Assembly: GCA_943369665.1 (NCBI GenBank)
Contig: CALRNX020000007.1
Coordinates: 62,001 to 126,000 of the forward strand
Direction of reading: 5' to 3'
Length of the DNA: 64,000 nt
Origin: UKL13-3 sp943369665
GTDB taxonomy: Bacteria > Bacteroidota > Bacteroidia > UKL13-3
In this document: one piece after another, positions 25,622 through 34,520 of the stretch
Layout of the letters: each line of letters opens with the position of its first letter
How positions within the stretch are numbered: the stretch's first letter is position 1
Notes under the pieces: model-generated
What the model was told of the DNA's origin: nothing
What the model saw: only the letters and a program-made list of their open reading frames with translations
The model's database searches: none
Made by a program: the position numbers and the translations under genes

Positions 25622-28313
25622 TTATTGAATTAATGGTTTTGGTAGCTTCTGTTTTAAAGTAGCTGTATTCTTTTATCGGTGCTTTGTAATGCACTTCCAC
25701 ACCAAGGGCTTCAAAGTGTTTCATAGCACATTTAATACGGTAAACTTCACTTTCAGTCAACGACTTTTTATCGTTGATGTCGTTTGTTCCTTTGGTTTCA
25801 ATTACAAAATAATATTCGCTTTCACTTCCTGTTTTCAAACTCTTGCGTTTCATCACTAATCCAAAATCGGGTTCGTATTCTCCAATTGGTGTTTTTATTT
25901 TGTAATAGCTCGGAAGTTTGAGGAAACAAATTATTTCATCATCAAGGTCGGCTGTTTTTGCAAATATCCTTTCAACATCACTATCCACAAGCATTCTATT
26001 AAAAACACCTCTTTTGGGTGTGTCAACATAAGCCTCTGGGGCAATGTTTCTTACAAAATCATCAAACAAAAACGGAAATACTTCACCTGTTAAATGGTAG
26101 TCAAGTCCTCTAATCATTTCATCCAATTCAATGTTGCGGATTATTGCTGCTGCCTGATGGATAAACTGCGGTGGATTTTTAACGAAATGTTCGTGATTGG
26201 TAATTGCTTCCACTATTTTAAAAAGTGTCGGGTAACTAAGTCCTGTGTTTTCGCTAAGTTCTTCTACCAAATCCAAAGGTGTGAAGTAGGCTTTTAAACC
26301 GTAAGTTTCCGTTCCACCAAAATCGTCTTTTATTCCTTCTTCCGTAATTTCACCAATGGAACGGCTGCTTACTTCTGCCACATAGTCGGCAATGTTTATT
26401 TTGTTGATTTCGTCAATTGATTTTTCAATAAGGTTTTCTTCGTTAAACGAAATGAGATAATCTGTTTTCTTGGCTAACGATTTCCAAAAGCGTTTGAAAG
26501 CTGCATCAATCGGTTCACTTGTATTGCGTTTAAAATGAACTTCGTTTTGCGGTTTTCCTTTGTGTGTATGAGTAAGTTCTGCACCTGCTTTGCCAGTTCC
26601 GTAAACCTCTTTGATTTCCTCCTGATACTGCGTTACAAAAGTTTCGTAGGTTTCATTCGGTATTACGGTTAATTGATTAATGCGTTCTCTATCTTCTACA
26701 TTCAAAGCATCATAAATTCTGTGTCCCTCTTGATTTACACAAATTCTCAAACCTCTACCTATTTCCTGACGTTTGCGGATTTCGGAATACGCTGTGTTGA
26801 GTGTTGCGATATTGAAAACATTTGGATTATCCCAACCAACGCCTAATGCAGAGTGAGAAAAAATAAATTGAACAGGGTTTGTTATGGTTAAAAGTTCTTC
26901 TTTGCCTTTTAAAATCAATTCATAGATTTTCTTTTGTTCCTTTTGTCCTCCTTCATTGTCGGCAAACTCTCCACTTGCTTTTTGAGCAAAATAATATCCT
27001 TGAATTTGGTTGATGTGTTCATCTGTTGGCTGTTTACCTTCGTTCATTTCAGCATAAACCAACTTATACTTTTCAATGAAAAGGTCTTTGATGACTGGCG
27101 TTTCACCAATGTAGTTGGCCACTTTGTCAATGAAGATGAGTGAAAGGCATTTAATGCCTTGCTCCGCAAATTTTTGTGTTTTCTGAAAATGTCTGCGAAT
27201 AAGCCATTCTAACTGTAAAGCCCAAATGCTTTGTAAGTTTCCTGCTGATTGTTTTTCTTCTAAGATTACACCATTTAAAAATTCAACCGACCATTTTCCA
27301 GTCTTTAAACTTTTGTTGATGCGAGTAATTTTGTAGTTCAAATAACTTGGATTGTTTGTTTTCTCTCCTAAGTTGTCGCCAACTTTTAGCCAGTTGGTTT
27401 CTTCAAACACAAATTTTCCACCTTTCATTTTCCACGCTTTCAGTTTGGCTTTTGGGTCGCCTTTTCCGTTTTGCGTTTCCGTGAGTTCAATTTTTATGGT
27501 GGCTTCATCATTTTTCTCTGTTACTGTCAGGACTTCAATTTTCTTTACCAGTCCTTGCTTGTAGCTGTCATAAGGCGTTAAGCGGTAAACCAAGTTTTTC
27601 AAAACCTTGTGAGTAGCCGAATAGCGAAGTTTGTATAATGGATTGAGTTTAGCGATTTGTTTAATGGAGTTTTCCGTGTCCATACCTTCCTGCGGCTCGT
27701 CCATTATGATAATTGGGTTTGTCTTGCCGATTGCATCAATGAAAGGAATGTTTGCAAACAAATCTTCTCTCTGTGCCTGATTTAAAATTTTGTCTTCCGA
27801 ATTAAATGAGGCAAGTGTCATTACCATTACTTGCGGATGCTGTTCCTCAATAAAGTTGGTTACTTTATTCAGTCGCTTACTGTCATACTCAAAAGCTTTG
27901 GGAGTGAAGCCGTAAATATTTTCAAGTTGCTTGTCAAAAATTTTAAAGGCACTCAAAACACCTTGTCGAATAGCTACGGAAGGAACTAAAATGATGAACT
28001 TTGTAAATCCGTAATGCTTGTAAAGTTCATAAATGGTTTTGATGTAAACGAGTGTCTTTCCCGTTCCTGTTTCCATTTCAACACAAAGGTCATTGTCTAA
28101 TGAAAGTTTGGCGGTTTCATCGTCAATTCCATTTTCAGTCAAAATCCTATTGATATTGTCTTTTATTTGTTCTGCTGTCAGTTTGCAAACATTGGAACGT
28201 ATGCCCTCAATGCAAGCATTGTCAAAAGTGTTTTTCTCGGTTCCGTCAAATACTTTCACCACCGATTGAACGGCTATGTCCTGATATTTTAAACTCTCTA
28301 ATTGTAATTCCAT
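25614..28313 (-). CDS. res: Type III restriction endonuclease subunit (Res), helicase-nuclease
   Basis: An 899-aa SF2 helicase: motif I METGTGKTLVYIKT near residue 80, motif II IIMDEPQEGMD near 200, motif VI region EIRKRQEIGRGLRI near 510. The C-terminal PD-(D/E)xK nuclease is visible as YEPDFGLVMK and YYFVIETKG near residues 820-850. Length and order match type III Res. Its start codon overlaps the stop of the XRE gene, so the regulator is co-transcribed. Confidence 0.92.
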   Translation of the reverse strand: MELQLESLKYQDIAVQSVVKVFDGTEKNTFDNACIEGIRSNVCKLTAEQIKDNINRILTENGIDDETAKLSLDNDLCVEMETGTGKTLVYIKTIYELYKHYGFTKFIILVPSVAIRQGVLSAFKIFDKQLENIYGFTPKAFEYDSKRLNKVTNFIEEQHPQVMVMTLASFNSEDKILNQAQREDLFANIPFIDAIGKTNPIIIMDEPQEGMDTENSIKQIAKLNPLYKLRYSATHKVLKNLVYRLTPYDSYKQGLVKKIEVLTVTEKNDEATIKIELTETQNGKGDPKAKLKAWKMKGGKFVFEETNWLKVGDNLGEKTNNPSYLNYKITRINKSLKTGKWSVEFLNGVILEEKQSAGNLQSIWALQLEWLIRRHFQKTQKFAEQGIKCLSLIFIDKVANYIGETPVIKDLFIEKYKLVYAEMNEGKQPTDEHINQIQGYYFAQKASGEFADNEGGQKEQKKIYELILKGKEELLTITNPVQFIFSHSALGVGWDNPNVFNIATLNTAYSEIRKRQEIGRGLRICVNQEGHRIYDALNVEDRERINQLTVIPNETYETFVTQYQEEIKEVYGTGKAGAELTHTHKGKPQNEVHFKRNTSEPIDAAFKRFWKSLAKKTDYLISFNEENLIEKSIDEINKINIADYVAEVSSRSIGEITEEGIKDDFGGTETYGLKAYFTPLDLVEELSENTGLSYPTLFKIVEAITNHEHFVKNPPQFIHQAAAIIRNIELDEMIRGLDYHLTGEVFPFLFDDFVRNIAPEAYVDTPKRGVFNRMLVDSDVERIFAKTADLDDEIICFLKLPSYYKIKTPIGEYEPDFGLVMKRKSLKTGSESEYYFVIETKGTNDINDKKSLTESEVYRIKCAMKHFEALGVEVHYKAPIKEYSYFKTEATKTINSIIE

Positions 28314-28627
28314 TACTTCTTACCGTTCTTTTTGGTTAGGTATCTTATTTCTTCCTCTGCCGCTATCAAAATGTCTTTGGCGTATTTTTCTTCTGCCAGT
28401 TGATAAGCCACTTGTCTGCTCATAAACTTTATCACAAGTTCTTTTTCATCCACCTTAAAAGTCTTGGCAATGATTGGCAACATTTGTCTGCTTACTGGTC
28501 GCTCTCCACGTTCCAATTTACTTAGTGTGCTTTGGTCAATGTCGAGCAATGCAGCAAGTTTTCGTAATGGCATTTCAGCCTGTTCTCTTAGTTGTCTAAT
28601 AAAGTCGCCTAAATTTTCTGTTTGCAT
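28313..28627 (-). CDS. XRE-family regulator of the RM/Argonaute operon
   Basis: A 104-aa protein with an N-terminal helix-turn-helix (LREQAEMPLRKLAALLDIDQ, then STLSKLERGERPVS) and a helical C-terminal tail. It is the first gene of the operon and likely acts as a controller, keeping restriction and suicide effectors low until methylation is established. A 16-bp palindrome overlapping the -7 box lies just upstream. Confidence 0.88.
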   Translation of the reverse strand: MQTENLGDFIRQLREQAEMPLRKLAALLDIDQSTLSKLERGERPVSRQMLPIIAKTFKVDEKELVIKFMSRQVAYQLAEEKYAKDILIAAEEEIRYLTKKNGKK

Positions 28628-28642
28628 CTTGAATACTTCTTC

Positions 28643-28663
28643 TTGACATTGGTGTCAAATATA
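28643..28663 (-). promoter_or_regulatory. -7 promoter box overlapping a palindromic operator
   Basis: On the minus strand TATATTTG (28656-28663) fits the Bacteroidota TAnnTTTG box and overlaps the inverted repeat TTGACA-N4-TGTCAA (28643-28658). The XRE start codon is 16 bases downstream of the palindrome. No clear -33 TTG lies at the ideal distance, so the promoter may be weak. Autoregulation by the XRE protein is inferred. The rest of 28664-28860 shows nothing further. Confidence 0.6.
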
Positions 28664-28860
28664 TGAAGAATGCTCCTATTTGGTTTACCAAAAGTTGAAC
28701 CCCTTAAATATTAAAGTATAATTGTTTACTCCTATTCAATCTGTTCATTTTTAAGTATCTAAATGCTCTTTGTCTAACTTCAAATGTATCACAGATGCTA
28801 TTTCAGTTTATTAAATAGTTCCAAAAGGTTCTTGTGGTAAAAATTCATAACAGGGAGCGA

Positions 28861-29880
28861 TTAGAATTTGTCAATAAGCTCAGGAAGTTTCTCAATGAAT
28901 TTTGGAATCATATTAATGCTCACTCCTTCAAAGACTTTACGAATGCTGGTCAGTGTTTCTTTAATTGCTCCACTTCTTGGCTTGGGATGTTTGGCTTGAG
29001 CATCAGCGGTAGCGATCTCAGACTCCAGTTCTGATTTCAATTCCTCCGGAATATTCAGACTATCAATCGATTGTTTCAATTCACTCAAAAAAGACTTAAG
29101 CTCTTCTATGTTTTGTTGAATATCCACTTGGTTATGTTGTTTAGAATTGATAGTAGCTTGTTGAATCGATGAGTTAACCATATTATGAACATGTATAACA
29201 TTACTCACGGTAGGCACCGGAGTTGGGGGCTCCTTCAACTCTGAGACTTGCTCTTTAAGCTGTTTTAATAAACGTATTCCATTAGATTTAATTCTAACGT
29301 GTGCTTCCCCTAATGCAGGATGAATATCAATCAAATCATTAAATTTCATTTCGTCCAATAGCTCGTGAAGTTCATCTCTATGGTTTAGCTTAACATCGTT
29401 AAGCTCGAATATCTTTCGAGCCGGATAATACCCTCCAGTGTTCATTTGATTAAGTTTATCTAGGAAGAATGCTATCTTTTGATCTTGACTCAGAGTATCA
29501 CGTCCTTCAGGATTGTAGAAATCTCCTTCAATTAATGGATCACTAATTGAAGCAAGCATAAGACAATATGAAAGCCCAGAAACGGTTTCTTTGAATATTT
29601 CCGAATGCTCTCTAATCCGATGCTCAAGATCTGTTCTCATTCCGGGAAAGGAAAACCTGTTACCTCCGGCACTTCTAAACTCATTGATTAGATAATTATT
29701 ACTTTCACCGAAAGCTATCTTCAAAAAATCAAAGGATCGGCTTTTCCAGTCCTTTAGCTCGTCCTTAGAATTAGCAAGTTCCTCTTCAGTGTAAAGTCTG
29801 TCCTTATATAACAATTCTCCTTCAGCAATAAGGCTGTTTATTCTCTCTTCAAATTCTTGAAATGGTATGGTAAGTTTCAT
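28861..29880 (-). CDS. Unassigned defence-island protein, paralogue of 61520-62533
   Basis: A 339-aa protein with an N-terminal helical part (FEERINSLIAEGELL.., FDFLKIAFGESNNYLINEFR), a middle winged-helix-like segment, and a conserved HVHNMVNSSIQQATINS stretch near residue 245, followed by a helical end. The same layout and the NMVNSS(I/V)QQ motif are in the 337-aa protein of element 2. Similar short motifs occur in bacterial conflict proteins, but I cannot name the family. It lies 60 bases after the 446-aa gene, in the same direction. Confidence 0.6.
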   Translation of the reverse strand: MKLTIPFQEFEERINSLIAEGELLYKDRLYTEEELANSKDELKDWKSRSFDFLKIAFGESNNYLINEFRSAGGNRFSFPGMRTDLEHRIREHSEIFKETVSGLSYCLMLASISDPLIEGDFYNPEGRDTLSQDQKIAFFLDKLNQMNTGGYYPARKIFELNDVKLNHRDELHELLDEMKFNDLIDIHPALGEAHVRIKSNGIRLLKQLKEQVSELKEPPTPVPTVSNVIHVHNMVNSSIQQATINSKQHNQVDIQQNIEELKSFLSELKQSIDSLNIPEELKSELESEIATADAQAKHPKPRSGAIKETLTSIRKVFEGVSINMIPKFIEKLPELIDKF

Positions 29881-29940
29881 ATAAACAAATGTATCAAAAT
29901 AATTATTCCGGGATACTTGTGTTAAGCGTAGTATGCAACA

Positions 29941-31281
29941 TCAAATAATCAGGAGTTTATCTACCGGGGGCACAATCGCTTCGATGATAAAACCCGGCTG
30001 ATCCGCGAACGGTTGAAACACTGACTTGGAAATAATACCCGGTGCTATCCTATTAGTGTTTCCAGTAGCGGAGCCATCTTCGGATTTTTTTGCTGCTAAA
30101 AAAAGCTCGCCTTTTTGGTAGAAATACCTGTCATTAATATCAATAACCTGTGTTCTCCCTTCACTTTCAACAACTAATTTATTCTTTGGAGATACATTAT
30201 TAATCATCCCGACAGGTAAGTTAAAATGAATCGATCTTCCGAAGGTATTCCATGCAGAATATACATTCTCCTTTAATATGAACTCAAAGTGATGATTAAT
30301 GAATGATACATCCTTTTCTAAATCATTAGCGACTAATGGCTGCCAGAGAAGAACAGCCCCAATGGGTTTGTCCGGAAAATCCCTATAATAATCAAGCACC
30401 CACTGCTTACATTTTTCAATAGATGCTAATTCAGGTAAATGAACAAATACGGTATTAATTACCTTTTCATCCTGCAATTTAGAATGCTTGCTTAAGTTTG
30501 CACATGCCTCATCAAGCTTGGACAGCAGATTCTGCTCTTCATTTTTATGATAAGGTGATGTAACCATGAGCGTATAGGAGTTTTCATAGGCGTAGAATTC
30601 CTGCTCTTCATCCTTTAAGTCTCCATATCCCAAAAACCATACATCTTCTTTAAAGAAAAACCGAGGTTCCCCCTTCCTGACATTTGATAACATTTCAGGC
30701 AACATCTCATTCAAACTGTTCCAATCAGCCTTTGAAGGATAATTAGTTGAAAAGTCAATTATTATTTGAACAGAGATGACTGACTTTTCTTTGAGAATGG
30801 TCTTTATAATTGCTTCTGTATTTTGAGCGTATTCAGTGAATTCCTTATATGAATAAGAGTCTCCATAGTTTTTAAGAGATAATCTCATTTCTTTTTCCTG
30901 AGTCATTTTCAGAATTCCGTCATAACCGGGCTGGTCATTCTTTGCAGGTTTTATGGATTGATCCGGTGATATCAGCATACCAATGCCTGTGATTTCAAAA
31001 AATGCCCCCAGCCTGTTATTGGATTGATCTAATTTTATTTTTTTAACCTGGCCTTCAGTCCATTTTTTGTCAATCTTCGATAAGGAGTTCAGTAATGTTC
31101 CGAAGAAAAATAATTCATTAGTAGAAAGAACGTCCCGCCTTTGCCAAAGACTTTGTAAGGGATGGCTACCCGGTGATTTGATCCATTTGTAGGAAAAGTG
31201 ATCTGCAATAGCTTTGAAAGCCTCCTCGATTTCTCCTTCTGATACTTTCAATGTATGCCTTCTATTCTGAAAATATTGCAT
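29941..31281 (-). CDS. Unassigned protein, possible PD-(D/E)xK-like nuclease
   Basis: A 446-aa soluble protein with no clear family. A segment near residue 120 (PGYDGILKM..EMRLSLKNYG) has the spacing of a D..xLK site of restriction-enzyme-like folds, but the usual E before K is a serine, so the assignment is tentative. It is followed 8 bases later by the 169-aa gene reading the same way upstream, so the pair is probably one unit within the defence island. Confidence 0.5.
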   Translation of the reverse strand: MQYFQNRRHTLKVSEGEIEEAFKAIADHFSYKWIKSPGSHPLQSLWQRRDVLSTNELFFFGTLLNSLSKIDKKWTEGQVKKIKLDQSNNRLGAFFEITGIGMLISPDQSIKPAKNDQPGYDGILKMTQEKEMRLSLKNYGDSYSYKEFTEYAQNTEAIIKTILKEKSVISVQIIIDFSTNYPSKADWNSLNEMLPEMLSNVRKGEPRFFFKEDVWFLGYGDLKDEEQEFYAYENSYTLMVTSPYHKNEEQNLLSKLDEACANLSKHSKLQDEKVINTVFVHLPELASIEKCKQWVLDYYRDFPDKPIGAVLLWQPLVANDLEKDVSFINHHFEFILKENVYSAWNTFGRSIHFNLPVGMINNVSPKNKLVVESEGRTQVIDINDRYFYQKGELFLAAKKSEDGSATGNTNRIAPGIISKSVFQPFADQPGFIIEAIVPPVDKLLII

Positions 31282-31289
31282 CTGATGTT

Positions 31290-31799
31290 CTAATTTTTAG
31301 GCAAAGGAAGAACCTGTGAATTTAATTCCAACTGCTTTATTCTGTCCTCCAACTCCTGCTGCTTGGTAGCCGCAGATTTTTGATTATAAAGATTAATGCT
31401 GCTAAAGACCACAGTAACAATAAAACTCGCAATAGCAATACCAAATGCGATTTTATCATATTTAAACTTGCTTAATGACTTGCGTTTTATTTCGACTTCA
31501 ATTTCCTTAATCTCTGATTCCTTCAAGGAATGCTGGGCTTGAGTTTCAAGATATATTAAATAACCACCTGCTCTAACAATCTCCTGCCCACGAGCAGTTA
31601 TCATTACCCTGTCGCCATCCAGTTTATCTGCCAACCCTTCGTAATCCATCCTTGCTTCAATACGGTCGGCAATTTTCCACGCATTATCCTTGTCCCCGGT
31701 CAAAGACCCTATAAAATTGGATGTGTAAGGTTGTGCCGGGTATATCTCAGCGCACCTAGCTAATAGCTTATCAATTATTGTTTCATCCGATATTTCCAT
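31290..31799 (-). CDS. Winged-helix protein with membrane anchor and coiled coil
   Basis: A 169-aa protein: residues 1-85 look like a winged helix (IADRIEARMDYEGLADKLDG, then DRVMITARGQEIVRAGGYL), residues 118-138 are one membrane helix (KIAFGIAIASFIVTVVFSSI), and the C-terminal 30 residues are a coiled coil (KQQELEDRIKQLELNS). This layout occurs in small membrane partners of defence or signalling systems. It begins the short unit with the 446-aa gene. Function unknown. Confidence 0.6.
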   Translation of the reverse strand: MEISDETIIDKLLARCAEIYPAQPYTSNFIGSLTGDKDNAWKIADRIEARMDYEGLADKLDGDRVMITARGQEIVRAGGYLIYLETQAQHSLKESEIKEIEVEIKRKSLSKFKYDKIAFGIAIASFIVTVVFSSINLYNQKSAATKQQELEDRIKQLELNSQVLPLPKN

Positions 31800-31834
31800 T
31801 TTGCAATATATCGTATTTACAATTTTATTATTTT

Positions 31835-32881
31835 TTACTTACTCCACTGATTTGGCTCCATGTATCTTGATAATACATCATACGTTGTTTTAGCAAAGTC
31901 ATCCATAGTATACTTCCGGCCAAGTGTTTCTTCATGCAAAGCCATTTCTGTATATATTTCATTCTTTAGTGTATTAGACATCTTGCCCGATTTGCCCAAT
32001 TTACGGTGCATTGCATCAAGTACCTTACCGTATTTTCTGTAACGCTCACCTGTCTTTAGCTTCATTATTTGGTGGATACAATCCGAAAAAAAGTCTTCTT
32101 CTAATGGGAAGACCATCTCATCATCATCAAGGGTATTTAAAACCGCATTTTCAGCTGCCTCTTCGAAACCGAAGAATAAGGATTTCACTTGACTATGATA
32201 AGCATTCTTGAAATAAAAGAATAATACAAATTCCCCGACAATGAAACAGTAAGGCTGGAAGTGATTTGGATGGAAAATACCAATCATTGGTTTAGAATAT
32301 TCAGGGCAACGAAGTATTTTATAAGTAATTTCAAGAACAAAAGTCTCACCTATCAGTTCATTGTTAATTCCAGATAAATCATTCACTAAATACTTATCTA
32401 ATAATCGTCTTAATCTGCTTTCAAACTTTGGTTTTAGCCTAAATCCTGTTCGCTTTGTAACAGATACACGCCAAATAAGAGAGGCCCAAAGCAGAAATGA
32501 TACAACGCCTGAAGTTGATGAATATATTTTGTTGGCTTCAAACTTCCCCAATGATTTTGCGTACTCACTTTCTATTACAGAGAGCCGTTTTTCACAGCCG
32601 GAACAAAATATGTAATCTGCAATCCAAGGGCTCTTGGAAAGATTCTCAATTTCCTCATCACTTAAACCGCCATAGACTTCTTCAAGCTTTTCAGGAAGTA
32701 TTGATTGACCAAAATAAGACTTATCAAAAATAGAACCTATAATAAATCCTAACTCCTTTCCTCTTTTAGACGATCCTTCTTCATTATCTATCATCCTAAG
32801 AATGAAAAAGGGAATAATGTGCGATCCCGTTTGGTTTGCAGGATTGCTTTTGCAGAGTAGACATAACGTTTCTTGTTTCAT
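31835..32881 (-). CDS. HNH-like zinc-finger protein, unassigned
   Basis: A 348-aa protein; the start at 32881 is preferred because it places the motif LCLLCKSNPANQTGSHIIP at the very N-terminus. CxxC followed by SHIIP is typical of HNH-type folds, and a second CxxC (YIFCSGCEKRLS) follows near residue 85. The large C-terminal part is unrecognised. Likely a nuclease-type defence gene, divergent from the XRE-ImmA regulator to its right. Confidence 0.6.
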   Translation of the reverse strand: MKQETLCLLCKSNPANQTGSHIIPFFILRMIDNEEGSSKRGKELGFIIGSIFDKSYFGQSILPEKLEEVYGGLSDEEIENLSKSPWIADYIFCSGCEKRLSVIESEYAKSLGKFEANKIYSSTSGVVSFLLWASLIWRVSVTKRTGFRLKPKFESRLRRLLDKYLVNDLSGINNELIGETFVLEITYKILRCPEYSKPMIGIFHPNHFQPYCFIVGEFVLFFYFKNAYHSQVKSLFFGFEEAAENAVLNTLDDDEMVFPLEEDFFSDCIHQIMKLKTGERYRKYGKVLDAMHRKLGKSGKMSNTLKNEIYTEMALHEETLGRKYTMDDFAKTTYDVLSRYMEPNQWSK

Positions 32882-32950
32882 AATGCGGATGCAATATACT
32901 TTGTTATTAACACTTTTTTGCCTGTAAATCAATATAATGAATAATTAATG

Positions 32951-33001
32951 TTTACAAATACGTATATTTTTATGTGTATTTACAAAATACGAATACATTT
33001 G
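32951..33001 (+). promoter_or_regulatory. Promoter and operator-like repeats of the XRE-ImmA gene
   Basis: TACATTTG (32994-33001) fits the TAnnTTTG -7 box 19 bases before the ATG. Upstream lie two direct repeats, TTTACAAATACG and TTTACAAAATACG, with a reverse-oriented GTATTTAC between them. These are candidate binding sites for the XRE protein itself or the divergent gene's regulator. Confidence 0.6.
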
Positions 33002-33020
33002 TAGACGTTAATCGAAAACA

Positions 33021-34049
33021 ATGGCAGGAGTCAAAATCAATACGAGCATGTTTGCGCTGGCAAGAGAAGCAAGAGGTATCTCTCAAGTTGAGTTAGCTGA
33101 GAAAATCGGTACCTCACAGGTGAATATCAATCGCTGGGAAACCGGGGCATTTGATATCAACAAAGAAGCCTTCTCCCAAATCGTATCGGTATTGGATTTT
33201 CCTGAAAGCTTCTTCTTTCAGGATGGGGATATTGCCCCTCCAACCTTCTACCGTAAACGCGATAAGGTATCCAAAAAGATACTGGATGTAGTAGATGCCA
33301 ACATCAACATCTACAGGCTCCAAATCGGAGCCTTACTGAAAGACAGCCAAACTCCCACACCTGCAATTCCCAATTTGGTAGAACTAGAGCCTCAAGAAGC
33401 TGCTCAAGCCTTGCGAAAAAAATGGAAATTAGCTAAAGGCCCAATAGAGAACTTAACAGAGTTACTTGAGTCTTTCGGTATACTAATTGCCTCTTTTGAT
33501 TTTCAAACTGAACGCGTTGATAGCAGGAGCATACTGACGGAGGATAAATACCCCATTGTTTTCACCAATAAAACCCTGCTTGGTGACCGTCTCCGCTTTA
33601 CACTTGCTTATGAACTCGGACACCTAGTGATGCATGCTTATAACAGGCCGAATTTCGAGATTGACCCCGGTCACAATGCCAACCTATTCGCTGCCGAGTT
33701 TTTAATGCCTGCAAAAGATATCACTTCCGACTTCAAAGCAAGTGTAACCCTTCAAACACTTGCTGACCTGAAAACCAAATGGAAGGTATCCATGCAGGCT
33801 CTTTTATACCGGGCTTCTGACCTTGAACTGATAACACCTAACCAGAAGCGTTACCTGCTGAGTCAGTTTAATGATATGGGTATCCGAAGAAGAGAACCGC
33901 TTGAACTCGACATTCACAAGGAGCAGCCTAAGATGCTGCGTGACCTGATTACCAAATACCGAACCCGACAGAAAATGAGTGTAAAAGACATGGCTACACA
34001 TTTTCACTTGAATGAAAAAGAATTTGTTGCGCGGTACGTTAACATGTAA
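33021..34049 (+). CDS. XRE plus ImmA/IrrE-type regulator with altered metal site
   Basis: A 342-aa protein: HTH at residues 9-60 (FALAREARGISQVELAEKIG), then an ImmA/IrrE-like domain. Such proteins control prophages and integrative elements by cleaving or sensing a partner repressor. The zinc motif HExxH reads YELGH (residues 197-201), so the first His is lost, while the downstream FAAEFLMP with its Glu is kept. Proteolysis is therefore doubtful, and it may act as a DNA-binding regulator only. It starts the plus-strand block that leads into the virus-like operon. Confidence 0.85.
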   Translation: MAGVKINTSMFALAREARGISQVELAEKIGTSQVNINRWETGAFDINKEAFSQIVSVLDFPESFFFQDGDIAPPTFYRKRDKVSKKILDVVDANINIYRLQIGALLKDSQTPTPAIPNLVELEPQEAAQALRKKWKLAKGPIENLTELLESFGILIASFDFQTERVDSRSILTEDKYPIVFTNKTLLGDRLRFTLAYELGHLVMHAYNRPNFEIDPGHNANLFAAEFLMPAKDITSDFKASVTLQTLADLKTKWKVSMQALLYRASDLELITPNQKRYLLSQFNDMGIRRREPLELDIHKEQPKMLRDLITKYRTRQKMSVKDMATHFHLNEKEFVARYVNM

Positions 34050-34063
34050 AAAAAGATACGCTT

Positions 34064-34270
34064 ATGATAAATGAAGAATCAAAATTTGAATTAAGAGGTT
34101 ACACCACTAAAGAATTAACCAAAATGTACAAATGCAGCTATAAAACATGGCGCACTTGGATTGACCCACACAAAGACAAAATAGGTGAACGAAGAGGTCA
34201 CACTTACACCATTATTCAGGTAAAATGTATCATTGATATATTGGGGTATCCTGACCTTGATGCCGCTTAA
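34064..34270 (+). CDS. Small DUF4248-like HTH protein
   Basis: A 68-aa protein with the pattern RGYTTKELTKMYKCSYKTWR..W..P..DKIG..RGHTYTIIQV..I.D.LGYP, typical of small Bacteroidota HTH proteins (DUF4248-like). It lies 14 bases after the ImmA-type gene and ends before a terminator, so the two form a regulatory unit. The protein at 35078-35308 is a relative. Confidence 0.65.
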   Translation: MINEESKFELRGYTTKELTKMYKCSYKTWRTWIDPHKDKIGERRGHTYTIIQVKCIIDILGYPDLDAA

Positions 34271-34298
34271 AACACTTATTGATTCTTTGTTTCCGATG

Positions 34299-34320
34299 GC
34301 CAGCACATGCTGGCTTTTTT
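34299..34320 (+). terminator. Terminator after the regulatory unit
   Basis: GCCAGCA-CA-TGCTGGC forms a 7-bp stem followed by TTTTTT. Confidence 0.85.
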
Positions 34321-34420
34321 GTTTTTATATTAGTTGGTGTCAGAATTTTTCCCTTTTGTTCCTAATCTTTCCTTTTGTGTCTTTTTACATCCTTTAATTG
34401 CTTTTTAAAGCCCATTTCTG

Positions 34421-34470
34421 CTAAGTTATTCCAAGTTGTGCCAAGTTGTTCCAAACCTTGCCAAATCTGA
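34421..34470. repeat. Five tandem 10-bp iterons upstream of the 34521 gene
   Basis: Units CTAAGTTATT, CCAAGTTGTG, CCAAGTTGTT, CCAAACCTTG and CCAAATCTGA follow with an exact 10-bp period, one per helical turn. This spacing suits cooperative binding by a regulator or replication initiator. The surrounding gap 34321-34520 shows no other gene. Confidence 0.6.
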
Positions 34471-34520
34471 TACCTGCGCCATCTCAGTGATGCAATTTTG
34501 CTTCACTAAATCACAAGAAG

